5,132 bases of DNA, from NCBI GenBank assembly GCA_030635865.1, contig DAOVYA010000148.1:1-5132 (forward strand), given 5' to 3'. Shown here piece after piece: positions 1-5,132 of this stretch. The notes below the pieces were generated by a model. It saw only the letters and a program-made list of their open reading frames with translations, was not told the DNA's origin and ran no database searches. Positions within the stretch are counted from its first letter, which is position 1; every line of letters begins with the position of its first letter. Source of the DNA: Gammaproteobacteria bacterium. GTDB taxonomy: Bacteria; Pseudomonadota; Gammaproteobacteria; UBA9214. The translations under genes were made by a program, and so were the position numbers.

Positions 1-101
1 CCTGGGCCGAAGACCCGGCCTGCTATTTGACGGATGCAGAGATAATGAATAACAGTGATGTTGTTACAAAAGACAATACATATAAAGTCATGGCGGGATG
101 A
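1..101 (+). CDS. nirJ: C-terminal end of an upstream gene, possibly heme d1 biosynthesis radical SAM protein NirJ (partial)
   Basis: Reading codons from position 3, the frame stays open for 32 residues and ends at TGA 99-101. It begins WAEDPACYLTDAEIM. The frame is open to the left edge, so the gene starts outside the window. The tail resembles my memory of NirJ C-termini, which end in a Cys-containing DPACYL-type segment after the SPASM domain. NirJ is a cytoplasmic radical SAM enzyme that replaces two propionate side chains with oxo groups during heme d1 synthesis. The next gene on the same strand, 97 bp downstream, is a heme d1 protein, which fits. Only the tail is visible and no FeS motif can be checked, so the family call is tentative; that this is some gene's 3' end is more secure. 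Confidence 0.48.
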   Translation, partial: WAEDPACYLTDAEIMNNSDVVTKDNTYKVMAG

Positions 102-123
102 GATAACGATACACAGCAGTCTG

Positions 124-146
124 CAGGGTGCGCCGTGCGCACCCTG
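124..146. repeat. Perfect inverted repeat (REP-like hairpin)
   Basis: CAGGGTGCGC (124-133) is followed by a 3-base loop CGT and the exact reverse complement GCGCACCCTG (137-146). It lies 22 bp after the stop of the upstream reading frame. No T-run follows on either strand, so it is not a typical intrinsic terminator. The GGGTGCGC / GCGCACCC core resembles short REP-type palindromes dispersed between genes in proteobacteria. It may block exonucleases or modulate transcript ends; that role is inference. Confidence 0.7.
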
Positions 147-171
147 AACCAATTACATACATTTACAATCC

Positions 172-188
172 GGTACGCATGGCGCACC
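172..188. repeat. Imperfect inverted repeat, second half of a REP-like doublet
   Basis: GGTACGC (172-178), loop ATG, then GCGCACC (182-188) form a 7-bp stem with one mismatch. The mismatch becomes a G-U wobble if the minus strand is transcribed. The GCGCACCCT end is shared with the perfect hairpin at 124-146. The two together bracket an AT-rich stretch (147-171), as in paired REP elements. The hairpin ends 10 bp before the start codon of the d1 cytochrome gene and occupies the place where its ribosome binding site would be sought. Confidence 0.55.
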
Positions 189-198
189 CTACAATACT

Positions 199-1935
199 AT
201 GGCAGCAAGACAGATCGTTAACGGTTTACTTATCCTGCTTGTGTGCCTATCCCTCGATGCTGCCGGAGCGTCACCAATAGCGGGTACACCGTATTACCAT
301 GACAGCTTCGATCCCGGCCTGAAGCCCTGGCAACCCTCGCCGGAGCGTAATATCGAAGAAGTTTACCAGCGTCACGAATACTACCAGCTGGTGTATGGTG
401 AAGACGGAAAACTTGTTTCCGTAACCCGCTTTCTGAGAGGCAAGCCGGTCGAGGTCAGCAGTTATCGCCGTCAGCCGGATGGGTCGCTGCAGCCGGTGAC
501 CGGAAGCCCCGGTATTGCCGCGAGCAGTACGCTGTATGCAACCCACTGTGCTGCCTGTCACGGCGATGACCGGCTCGGTGGCAGTGGACCGGCATTGTTG
601 CCCTCGAACCTGCATCGTTTGCGCAAGCGCGCGGCCGGGCAGGTGATCCGTGACGGTCGGCCAGCCACCCAGATGCCGCCTTTTGGCAAACAACTCGATG
701 ATGCGGTTATCCAGTCACTGGTTGACTATATTTATACGCAGTCGGCAACAGTGCCGGAATGGAACACTCATTCCATTGCGGCATCGCGTACGGTCTGGCT
801 GACCGCCGACAAGCTGCCGGCACAACCGGTACATGATGCCGATCCGCTCAACCTGTTTTGTGTGGTCGAGGCCGGTGACCATCACGTGACCGTGCTGGAC
901 GGCGACCGCCTGGAACCAATCCATCGCTTCCCGAGTCGTTTTGCCCTGCATGGGGGCCTGAAATATTCACCGGATGGTCGTTTTGTCTATCTGGCTTCAC
1001 GTGACGGCTGGATCGGCAAGTTTGACCTGTATAGCCTGCAGATGGTTGCGGAGATTCGTGCCGGGATCAACACCCGCAACGTGGCGGTATCGACCGACGG
1101 GCAAACCCTGCTGGTTGGCAACACCCTGCCGAATACCCTGGTGTTGTTGAATGCCACGGATCTTGGTCTGATAAAAGTCATCCCGGTTACTGGTAAAAAT
1201 GGCAGCACATCACGTATCAGTGCCGTGTACCAGGCCGCGCCCCGCGGCAGTTTTGTGGCAGCCCTGAAAGATATCCCGGAAGTCTGGGAGATCATGGATG
1301 ACGGGCCGCAGTATTCAGTGCGCAAGATCCGGCTTGAGCAGGTGCTGGATGATTTCTTTTTTGATCAAAGCTATCGTTATCTTATTGGTGCTGACCGGGC
1401 CAGTCACGGCGGCCAGGTAATCGATCTTGACAGTGGCAACAAGGTAGCTGAATTACCGCTGGATGGCATGCCTCACCTGGGATCAGGCATTACCTGGAAA
1501 TATCGGGATACACAGGTGATGGCATCACCGAACCTGAAACAGGGGATGGTGACGGTTATCGATATGAACAACTGGAAGGTTATTCGCCAGATTGAAACTC
1601 TTGGTCCCGGATTTTTCATGCGCAGTCATGAAAATACTCCGTATGCCTGGACCGACGTGTTTTTCGGGCCGAATCGGGACGTCATGCATGTAATAGACAA
1701 GCGCAGCCTGGAGATTGTCAAAACCCTGCGGCCGGAGCCAGGCAAGACCTCGGCGCATGTCGAGTTTACGAGAGATGGTAAATATGCACTGGTGAGCCTG
1801 TGGGAAATGGATGGGGCGCTGGTCGTCTATGACGCCGAGTCACTTGAAGAAGTCAAGCGGATCCCGATGCGCAAGCCGTCCGGAAAGTACAATGTGTATA
1901 ACAAAATTAACCGTTCCGAGGGTACCAGTCACTAA
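199..1935 (+). CDS. nirN: Exported cytochrome c / heme d1-binding protein, NirN-like (dihydro-heme d1 dehydrogenase family), with N-terminal extension
   Basis: 578 residues. A signal peptide covers about 1-24, with likely cleavage after AGA before S25, so the protein should be periplasmic. Residues 26-108 form an extension not expected in NirN. A c-type cytochrome domain follows (110-180), with C117-x-x-C120-H121 for covalent heme and M159 in QMPPF as probable second ligand. The rest (about 215-570) is an eight-bladed d1-type propeller. H251 before SPDGRFVYLASRDGW matches the proximal d1 ligand. H426 (MPHLGSG) and H477 (RSHENTPYAW) align with the two active-site histidines of NirS (H327 and H369 in Pseudomonas aeruginosa). 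The tail KPSGKYNVYNKI...SEGTSH is typical of NirN/NirF rather than NirS. NirN oxidises dihydro-heme d1 to heme d1 for the cd1 nitrite reductase. NirF lacks the c domain and is shorter, near 390 residues; NirN is near 490. No in-frame start exists between the stop at 145-147 and 199, and no Shine-Dalgarno precedes 199. Family call firm; NirN versus another cd1-like role less so. Confidence 0.82.
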   Translation: MAARQIVNGLLILLVCLSLDAAGASPIAGTPYYHDSFDPGLKPWQPSPERNIEEVYQRHEYYQLVYGEDGKLVSVTRFLRGKPVEVSSYRRQPDGSLQPVTGSPGIAASSTLYATHCAACHGDDRLGGSGPALLPSNLHRLRKRAAGQVIRDGRPATQMPPFGKQLDDAVIQSLVDYIYTQSATVPEWNTHSIAASRTVWLTADKLPAQPVHDADPLNLFCVVEAGDHHVTVLDGDRLEPIHRFPSRFALHGGLKYSPDGRFVYLASRDGWIGKFDLYSLQMVAEIRAGINTRNVAVSTDGQTLLVGNTLPNTLVLLNATDLGLIKVIPVTGKNGSTSRISAVYQAAPRGSFVAALKDIPEVWEIMDDGPQYSVRKIRLEQVLDDFFFDQSYRYLIGADRASHGGQVIDLDSGNKVAELPLDGMPHLGSGITWKYRDTQVMASPNLKQGMVTVIDMNNWKVIRQIETLGPGFFMRSHENTPYAWTDVFFGPNRDVMHVIDKRSLEIVKTLRPEPGKTSAHVEFTRDGKYALVSLWEMDGALVVYDAESLEEVKRIPMRKPSGKYNVYNKINRSEGTSH

Positions 1936-1948
1936 TTTGTCTTTGTAG

Positions 1949-1979
1949 AAAAAAACGGATGCGAGGTCCGCGGTGACCT
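1949..1979 (-). terminator. Weak intrinsic terminator candidate for the minus-strand regulator gene
   Basis: Read on the minus strand just after the regulator's stop (1995), AGGTC/GACCT (1964-1968 with 1975-1979) can form a 5-bp stem. An alternative 4-bp stem CGGA/TCCG (1956-1959 with 1967-1970) sits directly before a run of seven T (A-run 1949-1955 on the plus strand). The two stems are mutually exclusive and both are short. The position between convergent genes favours a terminator, but the stem strength is poor. Nothing comparable is seen for the plus-strand d1 gene, which stops at 1935. Confidence 0.35.
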
Positions 1980-1994
1980 GATTTCAGGATCTTG

Positions 1995-2750
1995 TCATGC
2001 GGATTCAGAGATATTACCGAGACAGCCGTCAACCATTGATTTCAGTCTCGCCTGGTCCAGAATCCTGATCTGTTTGCGATTGACTGTCAGCAGCTTCTCT
2101 TCCTGGAAATGGGCAAACAGGCGGCTGACGGTTTCAATGGCAAGGCCCAGGTAGTTACCGATGTCCTGCCGTGACATCGGCAGATTAAATTCATTGGCTG
2201 ACAAGCCGCGTAACATGTAGCGTGAGGACAGGCTGAGCAGGAAAGAAGCGAGTCGTTCCTCGGCACTACGCTGCCCAAGCAGCATCAGCAAATGCTGGTC
2301 AGACGTAATTTCCTTCCCGAGCAGGCGCATCATCTGTTTTTGCAGGCCCGGCAGGCTATGGCAGAGTTCTTCCAGTTGAATGAAAGGCAGTTCGCAGACG
2401 CTGGATGTTCCGAGTGCGATGCATGTGCTTGAAAAAGTCTCACCTGCGAGGCCATCAAGGCCGACCAGTTCGCCGGGGAGGGCGAAGCCCAACACCTGTT
2501 CATCACCGTCTTCAGTTATGCAGTAGGACTTCAATGCGCCTGATCTGACGGCAAAAATCGAACTGCTCCTGTCACCGGCGTGGAACAGGTGTTGCCCCGG
2601 CTGATAGGGTTGCTGGCGTTTCAGGATACCGTCCAGCTGATTGACTTCGTCTGTCTCCATGCTATGTGGCAGGCAAAGATCTGCCAGGCTGCAATTCTGG
2701 CAGGAGACCTTGAGCGCCTCGATCTTCAGCAATTTTTCTTTTCCTGTCAT
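1995..2750 (-). CDS. fnr: FNR/ANR-family oxygen-sensing transcriptional regulator with [4Fe-4S] cluster cysteines
   Basis: 251 residues from ATG at 2750. A cytoplasmic CRP/FNR-superfamily activator: an N-terminal cluster region, a cyclic-nucleotide-binding-like beta barrel, a dimer helix and a C-terminal helix-turn-helix. The cluster cysteines are all present: C17-x2-C20-x5-C26 in CQNCSLADLC, and C119 in VCELPF, the same spacing and contexts as E. coli FNR and P. aeruginosa ANR. The DNA-reading helix carries E-x-x-S-R (E206, S209, R210 in IETVSR), the FNR specificity signature for TTGAT-N4-ATCAA sites. The cluster forms without oxygen, allowing dimerisation and activation of anaerobic or microaerobic genes. 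ATG 2750 is preferred because AGGA lies 5 bases upstream and the length matches FNR (250) and ANR (244). A longer reading from TTG 2813 adds 21 residues but has no ribosome site. It follows ccoS on the same strand after 290 bp and faces the d1 gene. Confidence 0.93.
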   Translation of the reverse strand: MTGKEKLLKIEALKVSCQNCSLADLCLPHSMETDEVNQLDGILKRQQPYQPGQHLFHAGDRSSSIFAVRSGALKSYCITEDGDEQVLGFALPGELVGLDGLAGETFSSTCIALGTSSVCELPFIQLEELCHSLPGLQKQMMRLLGKEITSDQHLLMLLGQRSAEERLASFLLSLSSRYMLRGLSANEFNLPMSRQDIGNYLGLAIETVSRLFAHFQEEKLLTVNRKQIRILDQARLKSMVDGCLGNISESA

Positions 2751-2755
2751 GCTGG

Positions 2756-2759
2756 TCCT
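2756..2759 (-). promoter_or_regulatory. Shine-Dalgarno deciding the start of the FNR/ANR gene
   Basis: AGGA on the minus strand is separated by CCAGC from ATG 2750-2748. The upstream alternative, TTG at 2813-2811, is preceded by GAATTT and has no purine-rich site. In-frame upstream reading from TTG is cut by a stop at 2819-2817. This favours the 251-residue protein. Confidence 0.6.
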
Positions 2760-2821
2760 GTAAATGGCGCCTTCTTGATCCAGGTCATTGTCGCTGGTCG
2801 CCAGTTTCGGCAAAATTCATG

Positions 2822-2840
2822 ACCATCTGTTCAGTATGGT
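2822..2840. promoter_or_regulatory. Imperfect palindrome in the leader of the FNR/ANR gene, possible operator
   Basis: ACCATCTGTTCAGTATGGT has 5-bp outer arms (ACCAT/ATGGT) and 3-bp inner arms (CTG/CAG) offset by one base. It lies 72-90 bp upstream of the chosen start codon, where an operator or leader hairpin could act. It does not match the FNR/ANR, NarL or CRP consensus as I know them. The bound protein, if any, is unknown. Confidence 0.25.
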
Positions 2841-3040
2841 TTGAGATCATCCAGCCACGCTACGTAATTCGGGCCTGGTCATGCTTGCACCAGATTGCCT
2901 GAATCACACGCACGAAATATCAGTATACATTCGTCTACCGGTCTGTAACAGTCAAAACTCCAGGGAATTCATGTGCTTTTTAAGGGCTTCAGAGTTGCCT
3001 GGAACCTGAATAATAACCAGAATGGCAAGGTTTTAGTTCA

Positions 3041-3238
3041 TCAGGCCGAATCTTGCTCCTGTTCGTCTTTACGACGGTCAGCCGGCGTCGTATCCGGCGA
3101 ATCATCATCCATCAGGATTTGATGGGCCGGGCCTTCCAGGTCGTCAAACTGGCCACTGTGAATCGCCCACACGAAGATCCATACGATTATGCCAACCAGT
3201 ACCAGTGACAGCGGGATCAACAGGTAGATAATTTCCAT
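3041..3238 (-). CDS. ccoS: cbb3-type cytochrome oxidase assembly protein CcoS
   Basis: 65 residues, the usual size for CcoS. One membrane helix spans about residues 4-26 (IYLLIPLSLVLVGIIVWIFVWA). It is followed by the family signature SGQFDDLEGPAHQILMDDD (28-46) and a charged, low-complexity tail rich in Asp, Glu and Arg. CcoS is a small inner-membrane protein needed to insert heme and copper cofactors into cbb3 oxidase; in Rhodobacter capsulatus its loss leaves the oxidase inactive. The ATG overlaps the ccoI stop by one base (TAATG), and GGGAG lies 6 bases upstream inside the ccoI end, so the two should be cotranscribed and translationally coupled. Nothing is unusual in this gene. Confidence 0.96.
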   Translation of the reverse strand: MEIIYLLIPLSLVLVGIIVWIFVWAIHSGQFDDLEGPAHQILMDDDSPDTTPADRRKDEQEQDSA

Positions 3239-5132
3239 TACTCACTCCCGCGTGTCAGGCGCAATGCGTTCAAAACCACCAGCAGTGAACTCGATGACAT
3301 GCCGATGGCTGCCATCCATGGTGCGACCAGACCGAGCACGGCAGCGGGCAGGGCGATCAGGTTGTATGCAACCGCCCATGCCAGGTTTTGGCGGATGATG
3401 CGCAGGGTGCGCCGCGCAAGGAGTATACCGTTCGACAGTGCAGAGAGCCGGTTCGATATCAGAATCATATCAGCGCCGGCCTGGCTGATCTGCGCCGCGC
3501 CCTGCATGGCAATCGAGACATCGGCAGCACCCAGCACCGGTGCATCATTGATCCCGTCCCCGACCATGATGACGGTGTTGCCCTGTTGTTGCAGTTTTTG
3601 TACTTCGCGTAATTTATCCGCCGGTTCCAGATCGGCGTAGACAGTGTCGATGCCAACCTGCTCAGCCACTGTCCGGGCAGCGCTGTGATTGTCGCCGCTC
3701 ATCAGGATGATCTTCTTCCCGGCCTGGTGCAGCGTCTGGATGGTGGCACATGCATCGGGGCGTATTTTATCCTGTAATGACAGAAGTGCATGGATACGTT
3801 CTTCATCAGCCAGAAAGATTTGCGTGTGATTGCCCGTTCTGTCCAGTTTGCCGTGTGTCGTGCAATGTGCCTGCACAAACGCGGCATTGCCGATGTACCA
3901 GATGTTGCCATCGACCTGTCCACTGATTCCGGCACCGGGATAATTGCGGATATCCCGTGCGGTGAACGGCGTGTTGCCCGCGCGCCTGGCGATGGCGTGT
4001 GCCGCAGCATGTTCCGAATGTGTTTCCAGTGCCGCGGCAATGTGCAGCAGTGTGGTTTCATCCAGGTGTGAATCAATCTGTACATCAACCACCACAGGTG
4101 TACCGACTGTCAGTGTACCGGTCTTGTCGAACACGACATGTGTGGCACGCGCGAGCGTTTCCAGGCGAGCACTGCCGGTGGCAAGCATTCCCTGTGCCAG
4201 CAGGGTCCCGGTAGCGGCGCTGATGGCGGTCGGTGTGGCGAGTGACAGGGCGCACGGGCAGGTCACTACCAGCACGGACACCAGCACCGGTAACCAGCTC
4301 TGTGGATCGTGTTGCCACCAGTACAGGCCTGCGGCACTGGCAAACAGCAACACGCCAACCACGAAGCCGGCGGCAACCCGGTCGGCGAGTTGCGTGATGG
4401 CCGGCTTTTCCTGCTGCGCACGTTCCAGCAGGCGAGTGATCTCGGCCAGTACGGTATCGAGGCCGGTTTTGTCAACCTGCATAACGAGTGGACTGTCCAT
4501 ATTGAGACTGCCACCGATCAGCTTCATGCCGGGTGATTTCTGCAGCGGCGTGCTTTCACCGCTCAACAACGCCTCGCTGACACCGGAGTTGCCGGATTCA
4601 ACTGTGCCATCTGCGGGCACAGTGGCACCTGGCTTGATGAGCACCCTGTCGCCGGGTTGCAGTTCAGCCGACGGAATGATTACCTGCCTGCCGTCGTCAC
4701 CGTCAGCGCCCAGGCGAGTTGCCATGGCAGGCAGCGCCTGTGCAAGATTCTCGGCGGTTTCCGCCCCACGCTTGCGCGCCTGCATTTCAAAATATCGGCT
4801 CACCAGCAGGAAAAACACAAACATCACCACCGAGTCATAGTACACCTCACCCTGGCCAGTCAGCGTGGCGTGGATACTTCCGCCGAAGGCCACCAGTATG
4901 CCAAGCGAAACCGGTGTATCCATTCCAACGCTGTGGTTTTTCAGGTCACGCCAGGCGCCGCGCAGGAACGGGGCGCCGGAATAGATCAGCACCGGCGTGG
5001 TCAGCAGTAGTCCGACCCAGTGGAACAGGTTTTTGAATTCATCCTCGATACCGGTCCAGCCACCCACATACAGTGCAATCGACAGCATCATTACCTGCAT
5101 GCCCAGCACACCGGCAATGCCGATACGGCGCA
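3238..5132 (-). CDS. ccoI: Copper-translocating P-type ATPase CcoI for cbb3 oxidase assembly (5' end outside window)
   Basis: About 630 residues are visible; the frame is open through the right edge (upstream of GTG 5109 it reads RRIGIAG), so 5109 is internal and roughly the first 170-190 residues, including the metal-binding HMA region, are missing. Numbering from V at 5109: an actuator domain with SGES (183-186), a membrane CPC motif (284-286, TCPCALSLATP) for copper, phosphorylated Asp in DKTGT (328-332), nucleotide-binding region, hinge GDGIND (517-522), and C-terminal helices with YN (582-583) and MSSSS (604-608), all typical of P1B copper pumps. Eight membrane helices can be placed. CcoI delivers copper for the CcoN heme-copper centre. 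The HP motif, normally SEHP, reads SEHA (A368, codon GCT at 4008-4006), with the histidine kept. The stop overlaps the ccoS start. CcoG and CcoH would be expected upstream, outside the window. Family assignment is strong, helped by ccoS next door. Confidence 0.95.
   Translation of the reverse strand, partial: RRIGIAGVLGMQVMMLSIALYVGGWTGIEDEFKNLFHWVGLLLTTPVLIYSGAPFLRGAWRDLKNHSVGMDTPVSLGILVAFGGSIHATLTGQGEVYYDSVVMFVFFLLVSRYFEMQARKRGAETAENLAQALPAMATRLGADGDDGRQVIIPSAELQPGDRVLIKPGATVPADGTVESGNSGVSEALLSGESTPLQKSPGMKLIGGSLNMDSPLVMQVDKTGLDTVLAEITRLLERAQQEKPAITQLADRVAAGFVVGVLLFASAAGLYWWQHDPQSWLPVLVSVLVVTCPCALSLATPTAISAATGTLLAQGMLATGSARLETLARATHVVFDKTGTLTVGTPVVVDVQIDSHLDETTLLHIAAALETHSEHAAAHAIARRAGNTPFTARDIRNYPGAGISGQVDGNIWYIGNAAFVQAHCTTHGKLDRTGNHTQIFLADEERIHALLSLQDKIRPDACATIQTLHQAGKKIILMSGDNHSAARTVAEQVGIDTVYADLEPADKLREVQKLQQQGNTVIMVGDGINDAPVLGAADVSIAMQGAAQISQAGADMILISNRLSALSNGILLARRTLRIIRQNLAWAVAYNLIALPAAVLGLVAPWMAAIGMSSSSLLVVLNALRLTRGSE
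3245..3249 (-). promoter_or_regulatory. Shine-Dalgarno of ccoS inside the ccoI 3' end
   Basis: GGGAG on the minus strand is 6 bases before the ccoS ATG (3238-3236) and is formed by the final codons of ccoI. Together with the TAATG overlap it indicates coupled translation of the two assembly proteins. Confidence 0.65.

Larger units (their letters stand above)
2751..3040 (-). other. Non-coding interval between ccoS and the FNR/ANR gene
   Basis: A stretch of 290 bp without a credible gene; short ATG-led frames on the minus strand stop within a few codons. It probably holds the regulator's own promoter. Candidate elements on the minus strand are TTGACT (2950-2955) and TATACT (2922-2927), but they are 22 bp apart, beyond the usual 16-18, so they do not make a convincing sigma-70 pair. 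No site matching TTGAT-N4-ATCAA was found. No clear terminator follows ccoS, so read-through from ccoIS into the regulator is possible. Confidence 0.5.

Noticed and set aside
61..86. TTGTTA and TATAAA as a promoter for the d1 gene
   Set aside because: The spacing is 14 bp and both lie within the probable upstream coding tail.
271..693. Minus-strand open frame of 140 codons opposite the d1 cytochrome gene
   Set aside because: It overlaps the signal peptide and cytochrome c domain of a clearly real gene and has no recognisable domain.
2580..2822. Plus-strand open frame of 80 codons over the start of the regulator
   Set aside because: It is antisense to the cysteine cluster region of FNR/ANR and has no family resemblance.
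2841..2853. TTGAG-ATC-ATCCA, resembling an FNR/ANR box near the regulator gene
   Set aside because: The half-sites are 3 bases apart instead of 4 and the right half lacks the CAA end, so it does not fit TTGAT-N4-ATCAA.
2891..2907. CAGAT...ATCAC inverted pair as an FNR-type site
   Set aside because: The spacer is 7 bases and the outer bases do not match; likely chance.
2967..3040. Possible hairpin (TTGC/CTGG with CCAG/GCAA) after the ccoS stop as a terminator
   Set aside because: The stem is two 4-bp blocks split by a bulge with a 14-base loop, and no T-run follows on the minus strand.
3403..3418. CAGGGTGCGCCG-like stretch matching the 124-146 repeat inside ccoI
   Set aside because: It encodes the conserved ARRTLR segment of CcoI and lacks the second arm, so it is a coding coincidence rather than a repeat copy.
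3944..4840. Long plus-strand open frame of 298 codons opposite ccoI
   Set aside because: It is the antisense shadow of a strongly conserved P-type ATPase; its Ser/Ala/Arg-rich composition matches no family and no ribosome site supports it.

Overview
The window looks like chromosomal DNA from a denitrifying or facultatively microaerobic proteobacterium, most likely a gammaproteobacterium. This rests on a heme d1-type cytochrome, an FNR/ANR-type oxygen sensor whose cluster-binding region closely resembles Pseudomonas ANR, and the ccoI-ccoS pair used to assemble cbb3 cytochrome oxidase. All three are ordinary parts of low-oxygen and nitrogen-oxide respiration. No transposase, tRNA, rRNA or CRISPR array was seen.

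Layout, left to right. Positions 1-101 (+) appear to be the last 32 codons of an upstream gene, possibly the heme d1 biosynthesis radical SAM protein NirJ. Positions 102-198 are a short spacer carrying a perfect 10-bp hairpin and a related imperfect hairpin, a REP-like doublet. Positions 199-1935 (+) encode an exported 578-residue c-type plus d1-type cytochrome of the NirN/NirF kind, with an extra N-terminal segment of about 80 residues. Positions 1936-1994 separate two convergent genes and hold a weak terminator candidate for the minus strand. Positions 1995-2750 (-) encode an FNR/ANR regulator with all four cluster cysteines. Positions 2751-3040 are a non-coding leader of 290 bp with an imperfect palindrome. 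Positions 3041-3238 (-) encode CcoS. From 3238 to the right edge (-) runs CcoI, the copper P-type ATPase, whose N-terminus lies outside the window.

How they fit together. CcoI moves copper for the binuclear centre of cbb3 oxidase and CcoS is needed for cofactor insertion. The FNR/ANR protein would switch on low-oxygen respiration genes, typically including cco and nir genes. The NirN-like protein would finish or handle heme d1 for the cd1 nitrite reductase NirS. The window therefore joins the right end of a probable heme d1 biosynthesis cluster to a cco assembly/fnr cluster, the two facing each other tail to tail. The genes are mostly well-known families. The less ordinary points are the N-terminal extension of the d1 protein, its REP-like leader without a Shine-Dalgarno, and the loss of the proline from the HP motif of CcoI.
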